Shown here piece after piece: positions 1 through 11,358 of a stretch of 64,000 nt of DNA. Below the pieces are notes generated by a model that searched no databases, was not told where the DNA came from, and saw nothing but the letters and a program-made list of their open reading frames with translations. Position 1 is the first letter of the stretch; each line of letters opens with the position of its first letter. The DNA comes from Hybos culiciformis (Eukaryota; Arthropoda; Insecta; Diptera; Hybotidae). The stretch spans positions 50,593,525 through 50,657,524 of the forward strand of contig OZ023273.1 in assembly GCA_964007475.1 (NCBI GenBank), in the 5' to 3' direction. Both the position numbers and the translations under genes were made by a program.

Positions 1-1
1 T

Positions 2-557
2 TTGAAATCAAGAGGTGACGTTTATGCTGAACTTAGTGATCATAACTGGTTGATAGATCTAGCTTTCATTGTGGATATAACTAAGCACGTCAACGAGTTA
101 AACTTAAATTTGCAAGGAAAAAACAAATCAATAATTGAAATGATTGGATATATTAATTATTTTAAAAATAAATTGAAGCTATTTTCATCTCAGATAATGG
201 AGAATAATTTGAAAAATTTTGGAAATCTGTCAGATGAAGTTCTGAAAACTGGAAAAGCAATTGACAAAAGCAAGTATTGTGAGAATATATTATCTCTTTC
301 CTCTGAATTTGAAAATCGATTTCAAGAGTTTACCCAACTAGAATCTGTCGTTACATTTATGTGCAATCCATTTGGCGTTGTATTTGACATGCTTTTTTGG
401 CTCAACTTATTTGTGTGAGTCTGCATTCTCGACGATGAATATAGTTAAGTCAAAATATCGTACTTCCCTCACAGATGAACACTTATGTGCATGTTTACGA
501 CTGGCAGTTAGCAACTACACACCGAAATTTTCAAAATTAGTTGAGGCCACGCAATGA
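2..557 (+). pseudogene. hAT-family (ZBED5/GTF2IRD2-like) transposase, C-terminal fragment
   Basis: Two overlapping frames (2-418 and 372-557) together read as the C-terminal half of a hAT transposase of the type domesticated in vertebrates as GTF2IRD2/ZBED5/FAM200. The second frame carries the typical hAT dimerisation segment, with a CESAFSTMN-like motif followed by KSKYRTSLTDEHL and LRLAVSNYTP. A single frameshift near 380-415 separates the two, so the copy is dead. The N-terminal zinc finger and catalytic core would lie upstream of the window. The coding strand runs toward a hAT-type terminus at about 786. Recognition is by motif and I am fairly sure of the family, less so of the subfamily. 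Confidence 0.8.
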
Positions 558-763
558 TTTCCATGATATGAATTTTGTATATGCTATTTTTTGAAGAAAA
601 AATAAAAAATATTTTTGTTATATTAATATTATGTAACTTTTGTTTTTCATATATTTCCCACTATATGAGTATTTTAAGGTATTTATATTGTTAGGTTTAA
701 TATACTAGTTAAAATAATGTGGTAGATCGCTGGATTCTGTAAAAATTCGGAGTAGCTCCTAAG

Positions 764-786
764 CTCCAAAAGTCTAACCAGGCCTG
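764..786 (+). repeat. Right terminal inverted repeat of the hAT copy at the window start
   Basis: Read on the minus strand, the end is CAGGCCTGGTTAGACTTTTG, a hAT-type terminus (CAGG...) lying 3' of the transposase fragment. The left end is outside the window, so the 8-bp target duplication cannot be checked. Confidence 0.55.
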
Positions 787-1335
787 CTTTATAGTATTAA
801 TTATATAAAAAAATAAATACGTTTGTAATTATCAATATTTGCAATGAATTTAAGAAAAAAATATTGGCCAACCAACATGATAAAAAAATCCCTACATTTT
901 TTTACATTTTAAAAATCTGTCCTTTTTTCCTTACCGTGTCTTTTTATGACATAATTTCCCTACATGTAGGGAATATTCCCTATGTCTGGCATCACTCATG
1001 GCAAGTAGTATTTTCTGGAGCGGCTAAATAAATATTTAAAATGACTAAATGCATATAAGACATGACGCCAATCGATTTTTTGGCAGGCGACTAGTAGATT
1101 TTTGGCCTTCGACTTAAAATAACTTGTTTTGGGGAAATCGTCGGCTTAGAAAAAATTAAACAAAAAAAATTAAGAACCAGCGACTACTTAGATATAAAAA
1201 TATTTAAAAATTCTAAAATACTTTTTAAGCTCAAAAAGTTTAGTGGCATAATGGCTTTTAAATTATTTCAAAATGGCTAGAATTATGGCTGCTTGCCAAC
1301 ACTGATTGCCAGATGATTTCTACTATATTTTAACG
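787..1335. other. Intergenic DNA without a recognisable gene
   Basis: AT-rich sequence with stop codons in all frames. A short palindrome (CCCTACATGTAGGG at about 959-972) and words such as TTGCCAACACTG near 1300 look like decayed MITE ends, but no matching partner was found. Confidence 0.5.
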
Positions 1336-1927
1336 GGCTGTCTACATTAGCGATTTAGAATCGCGCGTATTTATGAATGTATTCTATTTTTTGTGTTTCA
1401 TTTATTAGTATTTATGTGTGCTCAATATGCCAATAAAGCCTCAATAAAGCATGCGATTTTTATACATTTTTCCAAATTGTACCATTTTACTTGACTTAAA
1501 TCGTCGCGCGAATGGTATTTAGGTCCATACTCCATTTTTGCTTTTTTGGAGTTATATATGTATACGTAGATTTCTCATTCCCTTCTTCCAGAATCTGCGA
1601 TCCTTTTATTCCTATCTCTACTAGTTCTGGAGATATTTAGTATCAACTTTGGTCCATCTCCACTTTATTTGCAAATTTTTCATCCAAAAGTTTGGCGTAT
1701 GGCTCAAAAATTCAATACATTTATAACAAAAAAAATTTTTACTGCTTTAATGGTCCAAGTGTATTCCATGCGATATAGATCAAAAATTTATTTCTATTTT
1801 GATCCACGTTCATACGAGCCTATAGTGTAAAATAAAAGAAAAAATAAAAAGTGATCAGTCGTGTTCAAGAAATTGGAGAGAAAAGACCTATCGTCGCACT
1901 TAAAGGTAAGTTTTTATATACCGTTAT

Positions 1928-4900
1928 TAGGGTGTCCGCTATTTGTATGAACTTTTTTTTTTTTAATTTTTTTATGATTCCTGGTCTCGAATCTTTTCTA
2001 TAGGCAAAAAATAAAAACTATACCAAATTTTACCTCGATTGAATAACGTGAAACCGTGGCGACTTTCACTTAAAAATTTAAATTTTTCTGATATTGGTTT
2101 CGTTCGAATACAAGTCATTATTATGAAGTTTGACTGGAAAATTTTATTTCTTTTGAGGTTTTCCTTTGAAAAATGAAAAGAAATAAAACTTAAAAATAAA
2201 TAAATTTTTAAAATAAAAATATTTATTTATTGAACAAAAAAAAGAAATTAAATATACGAGTTTTATTCAAAAGGTTTCTTTAACGTCTCCAAATTTGTGT
2301 TAGGATACTGGTGTCTATATTTTTCAATTGTCTAAAAAGAAAAATATTTATTAATATAAAACTGAATTACCATGTTCATTAATTTCACCTGTAAGAGATA
2401 TTGCTTTTGATCATTATCTTTGGTTATTATATTATTGAAGTCTGAGATTAATTTAATTCCTCTTTCAGCCGCATCATTTGTTACTTTCAATCGTTTTATA
2501 ATATTTTGACCTTTAATAAAATCATCTATTTTATGCCATTCACTTGGTGGGGTTTGGAGAAATTCAGTTGAAATAGAAAAACGCTTGAATAAATTAGAGG
2601 AATTTTCTGAAACTAAACTTAATAAAATTTCGCCTTCTTCTGAATTGTAAAAAAATTGTTGTGCTGATTCTGTAAGTGTTGGTTTTCTTGGTACTTCTTC
2701 TAAGTTAGTTATTTCTCTGTTTTCTATTGAATAATTTTTGAGTTTAGTTGTAATTTTAATTTTTATTTCTTCGTCAACTTCATCATCAAATAAAGCAAAA
2801 AGAATACACTCTTCATTAAAATAATACAAATGATTTAAAAATTTTTTTGTTGTAATGGATGCAATTTTTTTATCTGGATACCTATGTAGTGATTTCAAAA
2901 ATCTAATGTCTGATAATGGAGCCTTTTCTGCGTCTGTCGAAGTAAACCAATATTTTGTGTAGCACTTTATAATAAACGCATTAATACTCAACAACATTTT
3001 CGATTCAGCTGAAGTTAATTTAAATTGATACCGAAATATATATATTTTTAATGAATAAATACATTTAGCCATCCATCTGGCATGATGATAAGCCCCTGGT
3101 TTTTTAATATTGATTTTATTTGATGTTGGATGACCTAAAAATAATAAAACCAGTTCCAAAAATTCTAAATAATCATCTTTTGGATAATTTTTAGAAATAT
3201 GATGTTTACAAAAGCTAAGAATTTCTTGGTAATCGTCTTCGTGAAGATAATTTTGCAAATCCAATAAACCACTTTCGTATTTGTCTTTAATAATATTAGA
3301 CCAAGCATTCTTAAATCTTTTGAATATTTGAATATCAGGTCCAGACGATGCTGGAAATAGTTCGCGAAAAACGGCTGAAATAATTATTTCCGAAACATGA
3401 TGTCTGCACCCAAAAAATAAAATACTTCTACCTAATTTTCGTTCCAAAAGCGTTGTAGCGCCATTAATTCGACCAGTGTTAGAAGCAGTTGTATCGAAAA
3501 CAAATGCTTGTATTTTGTCTTCTAACTGCCACTGTTTTAAATGATCGTAAACAGTCGAAGCTATTTCAATCCCAGTTGCTGCAGGAATGTCGGGAACTCC
3601 AATTAATTTTTCAACATCTGTCGAAGTGGCTATTATAGCTAATCTTTCTAAATTGGTATCAGAAAAATTTTCTAAAATTTTGGTATCCCAATGAATTGAC
3701 ACGAACTGAAAGCTTAACCCCATAAACATTTTTTTGTGCTCTTCAGCAATATCACGTCTAGCTAAATTTCTTTGTTGATGGATGGATGTTTTATTTAAAG
3801 TGTATTCCGTTGGATCTAAATTAACAGCTTCTAATACAGCATGCAATAAATGAGTTGTATCACGTTGACTCAATTTACACTTGTCAAGTGCTGATGCTAA
3901 TCTTTCTGTCATTATACTTTTTTTTGCAAGCTTTCTAGGTACAACAGCAGAATAATCCTCGTAAATTTCAATGTTCAGATCTTCATTCTCAACTTCTTCA
4001 ATTTCTACTTCAGATAATTCAGATTCGTATGTTTGTTCTGAAGTTGAAGCTTCCATATCATTTTTTCTTTTGGCTTCATTATTTAATCGCTCTTCGCGCC
4101 TTTTCTCGATATGAGCCAATTTTCGGTCAACACCTACCATTGACCCTGGTCGTCCTTTTTCTCTTTGTTTAAGAAGAAACATTTTATCTTCATTATTTTT
4201 TATTATTTGAAGAACATTCATTGATGCAATATCAAAAAGATCATCTAAAGAGCTTAATAATTCATTTTCCCTTTCTCTAAATAATTGTCCAACCTTGTTT
4301 TTATTTTTGAACAAATTTTTCCAGTTATCATATAATTTAATTATCTTATCACTAACCTTATCAAATTTTTGAGCTGGTATCCGAGCTTTTTTCCAGAATA
4401 GTAATACTTCTTCGGCAACTAACTTAGAACTATCTTTGATATTTAGCATTCGAATTCTAATATTGTAAAACAAAACTTTGTACACATCACCTATTGAAGG
4501 CAACTTAGCTCCCGTAATTGCATGTTTTACAGAACCTATTAGAAAAATTCCTTGTCTTTTGTTTGATATATTTAACATTTTATTTAAGATTGCAATTAAA
4601 ACTTTTGAAGTAAAAAATACACTTTATCCTGTTGCTTTAATATTTTTATATTTTCCAAAAAAAAACAACATAAATTTAGAAACGTAACGCCTGCTATAAA
4701 ATAATAAATTTGAAATATTGACAGATTGAATTAGTCTTATGCTAATTTTATTCAAATAAGTACTACAAATTCAATATAATTAAATTAAACTGCTAAACAA
4801 AACTTCCGACCAAAGTCGCCACGGGTTCCCGTTATCCGATTGACCTAAAATTTTGCACAGTTCCCTATTTAAGGCATAGGAAAAGATTTGAGGGTAGGAA

Positions 4901-4939
4901 ACTGAAAAAATTGAAATTCTAAAAATAACGGACACCCTA
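1928..4939 (-). mobile_element. 3.0-kb hAT-like DNA transposon with intact 8-bp target duplication
   Basis: Starts TAGGGTGTCCG at 1928 and ends CGGACACCCTA at 4939, flanked by perfect copies of ACCGTTAT (1920-1927 and 4940-4947). The inverted repeats extend imperfectly for about 140 bp and share GTGGCGACTTT near the inner end. The terminus fits the hAT YARNG rule and the 8-bp duplication fits hAT. It carries one gene, 2263-4578 minus, filling most of the interior. It sits inside the first intron of the decayed gene of the host element, whose noncoding exon probably ends at about 1904 (AAAG|gtaagt) with the acceptor just before 5028. Confidence 0.9.
2263..4578 (-). CDS. Divergent hAT-like transposase, two exons, apparently intact
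   Basis: Exon 1 runs 4578-2389 (730 codons from ATG) without a stop. A 57-bp intron 2388-2332 (CAG|gtgaaa ... tttttag|ACA) joins in phase 0 to exon 2, 2331-2263, which adds 22 residues ending LKKPFE. Total length is 752 residues. Visible landmarks: charged N-terminal region with an acidic stretch (about 180-210); HWD with Asp298; FDTTASNTG with Asp362, like the second hAT Asp; GCRHH at 390-394, matching the hAT CxxH; ARWM at 500-503, matching the hAT RW motif; NDAAERGIKL with Glu705 as candidate third catalytic residue. The long helical stretch between CxxH and Glu fits the hAT insertion domain. Expected role: cut-and-paste transposition of 1928-4939. A classical BED finger is not evident. 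It could instead be a sister clade of hAT. Confidence 0.85.
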
Positions 4940-5041
4940 ACCGTTATATAAAAAAATAAAATATATTATTAAATGGATTTTTATTTTACTTGTATTTGTA
5001 TCAAATCAAACGTTTATTTTATTTCAGCAAATTTATTTAAA

Positions 5042-6538
5042 ATGTCATCATCTCCATCTCAAGAATTGTGTAATGAGTTATTGTAGTAAGTTTTTTTTTT
5101 TTTTTCAATTAACTTTAACTGACAAGCTTCTTTTATTTTCAGTATGCAAGATGAAATTCTTGGGAGATCCGAGAATGAGTCCGATTTTTCTCCAGATGAT
5201 CCTAACCGTGATCCTGATTTTATACCAGTATTGAAAACAAACAGCAAATCCCGATTTAATCTCATAACAGATACATTGAATGCTTCGAAGTAGTCGATTC
5301 ACATTATTGTCGATCTTCCACACAAAAGACTTACTTGGAAGCTAATTTAAATCTTACTAAAATGTACCAATTATACATAGATAAATGTGATAATCCAGTG
5401 AAAAAATGTATTTATGGAAAAAAATTTAATAATGAATACAATATATCTTTTCACAAACCTAAAAAAGATATTTGTGATAAATGTTACTTACACGGCAGAA
5501 ATGAATCAATGACCGAAAGTGAGAAATCAAAATTCGAGGCACATCAAAAAGAAAAGGCATTATGCAAATCTGATCGGGATGTTGATCAAACTAATATAGA
5601 TCCTAAACATGGAATTGTCTGCTATGATTTGCAAAAAGTGTACGGCCTACCAAAAGGTAATTCATACAATATTTTTTATTCAACTTCAAAAAACATTTAG
5701 TTATTTTTTTTTTATTTTTGATTAGGTAATGCATCTATATTTTATTATAAGAGGAAACTAAGCGTTTACAATTTAACAGCCACATTAATATTATCTGATA
5801 AGACAAAACTCACGTACTGCGCCATTTGGACGGAATTTCATAGTGGCAGGTCAGGAAATGTCATTACTAGCGTTAATCCGTATTCTGTCCAAACTGGTAA
5901 GTGATTATCCTGAATTAAATCGATTAACCTTATGGAGTGATTCGTGCGTCCCTCAGAATCGAAACCGAATCAATTCCACTGCAATCAAAAATTATCTTGC
6001 ATCATATCCAACTATAATAGAACTTATCCAAAAATTTTCGGAGCCTGGACATTCTAACATACAAGAAATTGACTGTGTCCACTCTGCAATAGACAAGTTT
6101 TTAAAAAATATAGAAATACACAGTCCCCTTCATCTTATTCAACTTTTATTGAAAGTATGCAGTGAGAAAGTAAATTTAAATATAATTCAAATGAAAACCG
6201 AAGATTTCAAGGCCTATTCGGTCTCAGCTGGAAAGTTGGACTACAGTAAAGTTCCATTCTCAAAAATAAAATCCATTCTGTACGAAAACAACAGTCAGTC
6301 ACAGTTTCAAATAAAATACAAAACTTCATTTTCAAATATTGAATACAAAACGACAAATTTGTTAAAGTGTGCCCGAAGAAATTCTCTCGGAACCCCAAAA
6401 AATTTATTCGACAGTTCGGTTCCGATTTTGCAGAAACGATGTGTTCCAGAAGAAAAAGTAAGGGATATAAAAGATTTATTGCCATTTCTCCCGAAAGAAC
6501 ATCAAATATATATGACAAACTTGATGAAATTGAAATGA
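5042..6538 (+). pseudogene. Decayed multi-exon transposase-like gene (DSCVPQNRN family)
   Basis: An exon 5042-5085 (ATG in AATGTCATC) joins 5143 across a 57-bp gt-ag intron and reads to a stop at 5291-5293. The reading resumes in another frame with a cysteine-rich segment (HYCRS, later KKDICDKCY). At 5656 a second intron, 5657-5725, splits a glycine codon and joins to NASIFYYKRKLSVYN. A one-base loss near 5866-5872 then shifts to the frame ending at 6538. That last part contains LWSDSCVPQNRN and EPGHSNIQEIDCVHSAI, acidic-residue motifs of a multicopy family that I recognise from insect genomes as transposon-encoded. It probably supplied the transposase of the surrounding inverted-repeat element. 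The stop and at least two frame breaks make it a pseudogene. I do not assign a named superfamily. Confidence 0.75.
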
Positions 6539-7306
6539 ATTTTTTTATTCATATATTTTAAATAAATACGTATTATATTTAAATAATATATATTAATATA
6601 TAATGTAGTATTAACATGTACCTGTAATGTAACGAAAACAATGCTGTGAAAAAATGTTTATTTTGTTATATTTTTTTTATTATTTTTATATTTTTAATTT
6701 TAATGAATTTTTATATTTTTTAATTTTGATTTTTTTTTATTATAATTAAATATGTATGTATGCATTTTTCGTATAATATGCATAATAAGAAGAGACTGAA
6801 TTTTTGTAATAATATATACTCTTAAAGTTCAAAAATATGTTTTATTAAAATAAATCAAAATTATATGTTATGAATTGAAATTTTTTAAGTTTTTCCTAAT
6901 TAATAAAATAAATAAAAGCAATAAAATAATGTTTTTTTTATACAATTTTAGATACAAACTTAATGGACATGCAATACAATTTTTGTAATGTAACATAATG
7001 CTTATTTGATCTATATCCAAAATATTTTGATCCATGTGATACCAAGTTTCAAAATGGATTGAAAAAAACGGATATGGATCAAAAAAGCAAATTTTAGTTT
7101 TTACAAAATCGGATCTAACTCTTTAATTTTTAGCTGAAATTGATTGAAAATTTGTGAAGAAATAATATATTAAATATATTAAAAAAACTTCAAACAACCA
7201 AAAAATTCTATCGCTCCCATTTTGAATATTTTGATCTCGAACTTCAAATCCAGTTTTCTCGCTTAGTAAAAAATGGAGTGTGGATCAAAATAGCATTCGG
7301 GCGACG
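6539..7306. other. 3' arm of the compound element, no gene
   Basis: Very AT-rich. From about 7005 to 7290 it repeats versions of a word around TTTTGATCCA and its reverse complement, mirrored by similar words at 1640-1820 in the left arm. No coding potential seen. Confidence 0.6.
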
Positions 7307-7618
7307 AAATGTCAAATTAATAAAAAAAAACAAAATTTGTGAGAAATGTCAAAAAATACGCATGCTGAAAAATTATTCAAAATCAGCATGCGTATTTTGC
7401 AGCGATTTTGGATTTTGTATAAAGATACACGAATACATTTAAAGAACAAAATCGCATGCAGGAAAAATACGCTAATGTAGACACCTAGTAAGCTGTAAAC
7501 ACAATTCCGGTTACTACTATATTATTAGCGACAATAATGTATGAAAAAACAGCAGCGTGGCTTAAATCATGTTTTCTTTTTGTTGCCCGAAAAGTTTAAC
7601 CTAAAATAACTTTTTAAA

Positions 7619-7902
7619 TATGCCTGAAAAATTTCATGTTTATTAGTACTTCTTCTGAAAAGGAATTAGAATAAAAATATTCTACATGCATTGCATTAAT
7701 GGAATTTAATGGCAAAAATAATTTATACCAACAACTCAATTACAAAATACTTCAAAAAAAAATCTGTTTTAGTTAAAAGAGCATTTTCAAATATGCCTGC
7801 AAAATTTGACATTAGTATTTCTTCCGAAAAGTAATTGTAATAAAAATTTTCCTTCTGCATTTTATTAGTGTAATTTAATGTCAAAAATAAATTACACTAA
7901 CA
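7619..7902. repeat. Diverged tandem duplication, about 110-bp unit
   Basis: The segment beginning TATGCCTGAAAAATTTCATG (7619) recurs in diverged form at 7793 (TATGCCTGCAAAATTTGACA). Both contain RTACTTCTTCYGAAAAG-like and GGAATTTAATG-like stretches. No open frame. Confidence 0.55.
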
Positions 7903-8346
7903 AACTAAAAATTACATTAAGAAAAATTAATATCAAAAATAAATTATCCACAAAATAGGTGCATGTGGAACATTTTTATTCAGAATACATATTTGTATTC
8001 CAAAAACTTTTTTAAAATTAGCACTAATAATTAATAAATGAAATATTTTTTTTATTATTGTTTAAAATAAATTTACCTTTCAATCGAAAAAAAAAAAATA
8101 GTATTTTCGATTTAATTCTAAGCCAATATAGAGTAGGTTATTGCGCTGATAAGATTCATTAAGTTGCTAGCGGCTGTCGGTTTTATCATCAGCTGACACA
8201 TAAATTTTTTCTTTTTCTTTTTTTTTGCCTTTTTTTTTGACATTCGGCGTTACATTTTTGACACCCGGCGTTACATTTTTGACACTTACATTTTTTTCAC
8301 TCTCAATCACAATGCCTCTAAAGAAGTTTCACTTCAAAAAAAAAAA

Positions 8347-8685
8347 ACACGAAGCAGTCATAGGAACTGCCGAAAGAAGTTAATACTTAAAATTTTAAAC
8401 TATGAAATAACAGTGGCTACAAATAATGGGATGCTCAGTACAAAATGTAAATTAAAATAAAAATCATTTTCTATTGTTACTTTTTATTTTTATACTTTAA
8501 TAACATAAAAGAGTTAAATTTAAAATTAAACAAGTAACAATAGAAAATCAAACCGTCAATAAACATTTTTATTTTTATTTACAAATTTTGTACTAAGCAG
8601 TCCATTTTTTGTAGCCACTGTTATTTCATAGTTTAAAGCTTTTAAGTATTAACTTCTTTCGGCAGTTCCTATGAGTACTTCGTGT
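8347..8685. mobile_element. Foldback MITE, family A (ACACGAAGCAGTCATAGG)
   Basis: Left arm starts ACACGAAGCAGTCATAGGAA and right arm ends with a slightly diverged reverse complement (TTCCTATGAGTACTTCGTGT). The arms are over 100 bp and include AACAGTGGCTACAAAT. They are bordered by an A-run on the left and a T-run on the right. Related sequence recurs as single arms at 24957 and 28730 and as a compact palindrome at 48104-48259. No coding capacity. Confidence 0.85.
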
Positions 8686-8694
8686 ATTTTTTTT

Positions 8695-9237
8695 TGTTAA
8701 ATTACATTTTTTTTAACATTATTATAAAAACTAAGACCATAGATTAAGAATACAGAAAGATGGGAAGTTTCATACAACATTTTTTCAGTCTTTTTTGGTA
8801 TTTTATTGTGAAGGTGTTAGTAAAACTAAATAAAATTCTTTTCATACATTGATAATTATCACGTATTTTATTTTGTTTTACTAACACATTGACTTAAAAA
8901 TACCAAAAATAATGTTGTATGAAGCTTCCCATCTTTCTGTATTCTTAATCTATGCTAAGACTTATTTTCGACAAAGATGTTAAATGTTTTATAATTTATG
9001 TGATACCTCTAAGGGTATCATTAAATAAAAGTAGACTATGTTTAGTTAGAAAATATTTATTTCACTTGATGTTAATTCTTTGAGAGTTGATTACAAGACT
9101 AAACTTAAAACTAAGTACCTAGACGTCTTATACTTTCTTATTCACTAATTCTAAGATAACTTAACGAATAAAAGAAAGAGAGCATATAATATAAAATGTA
9201 TATAATATTATATATATAATGATAAGGGGGCACTACA
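8695..9237 (-). repeat. Candidate 3' LTR of a minus-strand Ty3/gypsy element
   Basis: Read on the minus strand, a purine-rich tract (AAAAGGAGGGAGG, 9250-9238) is followed by TGTAGTGCCCCC at 9237, the usual polypurine-tract/LTR junction. The other edge, TTTAACA at 8695, gives the TG...CA ends. It lies downstream of the integrase fragments on the same strand. It is interrupted by foldback MITE 8738-8954. The second LTR was not found, so the outer edge is provisional. Confidence 0.5.
8738..8954. mobile_element. Foldback MITE, family B, with 7-bp target duplication
   Basis: Begins CATAGATTAAGAATACAG and ends with its reverse complement, flanked by perfect CTAAGAC copies at 8731-8737 and 8955-8961. 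The centre is again palindromic (GTTAGTAAAAC ... GTTTTACTAAC). It is inserted in the candidate gypsy LTR 8695-9237. A rearranged relative is at 63090-63325. Confidence 0.85.
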
Positions 9238-9559
9238 CCTCCCTCCTTTTAAAATTAAGCTTATTTGAGAAATATATAAGAACATTATTATGTTTCAAAA
9301 ATAAGTTTAATTCAATAAAAATAGAAATTTAATTCAAGAAATAAAAATTTTGAATTTACAAATGTAATTGATCAATTTAATATTTATTTGTATTAATAAG
9401 AATATATGTTAATAATATATATTAGACTAATAATATGATAATAATATATATATATATATATGAGTAATATATAAACAACTAATACATGGTACCATTATTA
9501 TTGTTTTTTTTTTTTTTTTTTTTTAAACTTCATATTTTAATATAATTATTTTTAATTAT

Positions 9560-9860
9560 TTAACAATTATTTTTAATTATTCTATTTTTGTGGACTTTAA
9601 TCCTTTTATTTTTATTTGTTAACAATGTAACATTTAATCCATCAATTTGAATTATTTTATGAGGACCAGAATATACATTATCTAATTTTGTCCTGTTTTC
9701 TTTTTTTAAAAGAACTTCATCATTTATTTTGAACTGATTTTTCGTTGATTTTTTATCAAAATCTCTTTATTTTTTAATTTTTCTTTTTCTAAAAACTCTT
9801 TAATAATTATATTTGTATTTTGAAGATGAAATTTTACATGTTTCGCATAACTATCGAAGT
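9560..9860 (-). pseudogene. Ty3/gypsy integrase C-terminal (GPY/F) fragment
   Basis: On the minus strand this reads SYAKHVKFHLQ, then after a frame change DEVLLKKENRTKLDN, YSGPHKI and RIKVHKNRIIKN, ending at a stop at 9560-9562. That matches the C-terminal module of gypsy integrases (GP(Y/H) motif, KVH-N-R-hK end), which binds DNA or chromatin. It continues the integrase of 11355-12061, from which it is separated by the LINE insertion 9861-11358. At least one frameshift near 9750 marks it as dead. Confidence 0.75.
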
Positions 9861-11358
9861 TATAATAATAATGAGTTGGGGTGTATCCTAACACCACTGC
9901 ACTTCAAGGCAATAAATTGCCATGAAAACTTTACCATCACGCTCATATACATGCTAATATGAGAGGAGAGGGCTCGGTACGAAGCATGCAATGGAATCTT
10001 AATATTACCACCAAACTATGCTTAAATCAAGCATCAGAAAAGAAAAAAAAAGAATTATAGAAAAAACAAACATAAAACAATAAGAACAAGTCTCGTTTCT
10101 GATAAACAACGAAATCACTAGTGACATATAACATAACACAAAGAATAGTTTCCCTAGTAAAATTTTTTTAAAAAAAGAGAGTAAATATAAGAAGAAAGAG
10201 TAAATTAAAAAAATTAAAAATATAATAAGAAGAAGAAGAAGAATTAGTGGAAAATATCCTACTACTTCCTCCGGCGTCAACTAAGACATTTCATGAAGAT
10301 TCAAAATTAATCAAAAAAAAAAATTACTCAAATTAAAAACAATCAGCATACAACGACCTATCGGCTTCAGATAATATATGAAATATATATTGTCTTACAT
10401 TACTTCGTCAGGGTACGTTTGTATGTTGAAACGATAATTTAAATTTAAAAAATAAAATAAAAATAATAATTAGAAGAATTATCTTTAGTCTACCACTTCC
10501 CTTGGCTTCGGATATACAGAAAATTTAAATATTAATTAAAGTCTTCCAATGTGAAAAAATAATTAGCCTTTAAACCAGCTTTAAGGGATGCCTTAGAGAT
10601 ATTAAGGTCAAAAACATGATGGTTTTTATTAGCAAAAGCAAGCATTCGAGAAATGGGATCATTGCATCCATATTCGGTTCTATGGTAAGCAACTTCAAAT
10701 AAGTTAGAAGTTCGGAGGCTTCTGGTATTAACTCGAAAGTTGATCTTCTCTAGAATAAAAGGAGAAATAATTTCACCAATAATAATTTGATGAATGAAAA
10801 CAACATCTGCAAATTCACGTCTGTCTTGAAGAGATTCAAGCTTAATGAGATTTAATCGTTCTGTGTACGGTGGAAGGATTAAGTTATCCTCCCAAGGAAG
10901 ATGCCTTAATGCAAATCTAAGAAAATTTTTTTGAACGGATTCGACTCTATTGATGTCGACAGAAAAAAAGGGTGACCATACTTGAGAGGCATATTCTAAC
11001 AATGGTCTTACAAGAGATGTAAAAAGAAATCTGGTTATAAATGGGTCACAGAACTCTCTTGACCAACGTTTAATAAAACCTAGAGTGGAATTTGCTTTAT
11101 TAACAATTGAATTTACATGTGGTGTAAATGTCAATTGGTAATCACATAAAATGCCGAGATCTCTAACTTCATTGACTCTGGGAATAAGAATATTATTAAG
11201 TGTATATTGAAAATTAATAGGATCTCTTTTCCTTGAAAATGAAATATTTTGACACTTAGAAACATTAAGAAGAAGATTATTCTTAATACACCAAAGGCCA
11301 AAGCTATTAAGGTCAGTTTGTAAAAGATTGCAGTCTGAAGGACTAGCGATTTTTTTAA
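9861..11358 (-). mobile_element. 5'-truncated LINE inserted in the gypsy integrase
   Basis: The minus-strand LINE joins gypsy sequence abruptly at about 11358 (5' truncation) and ends in an ATT-repeat tail (ATAATAATAATGAG on the plus strand at about 9861-9874). The gypsy frame before (VEPVYENF) and after (DSYAKHV) the insertion is nearly continuous. The 3' untranslated part 9875-10531 has no gene. A 91-residue hydrophobic frame at 10005-10280 is probably chance low-complexity sequence. Confidence 0.75.

Larger units (their letters stand above)
1336..7486. mobile_element. Compound inverted-repeat DNA transposon with two nested terminal repeat pairs
   Basis: The outer terminal pair is TGTCTACATTAGCG at 1339-1352, matched by its reverse complement ending at 7483. 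Both arms also carry GCATGCG words and ATGTATTC. An inner pair starts TCGTCGCGCGAATG at 1501 and mirrors 7294-7307, extending into a shared TCCAYACTCCATTTTT segment. Arms are diverged but keep order and spacing. Between the arms lies the decayed plus-strand transposase-like gene 5042-6538, whose first intron was later invaded by the 3.0-kb transposon 1928-4939. No target duplication was recognised at either outer end, so the superfamily stays open. It may be one element with compound termini or one element inside another. Confidence 0.7.

Noticed and set aside
1336..7486. Assignment of the outer element to the Sola superfamily
   Set aside because: I could not find the expected 4-bp target duplication and cannot run a profile search; left unassigned.
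10005..10280. 91-residue hydrophobic frame
   Set aside because: Low-complexity T/A/G-rich sequence in the LINE 3' untranslated part; no start context or homologous motif.
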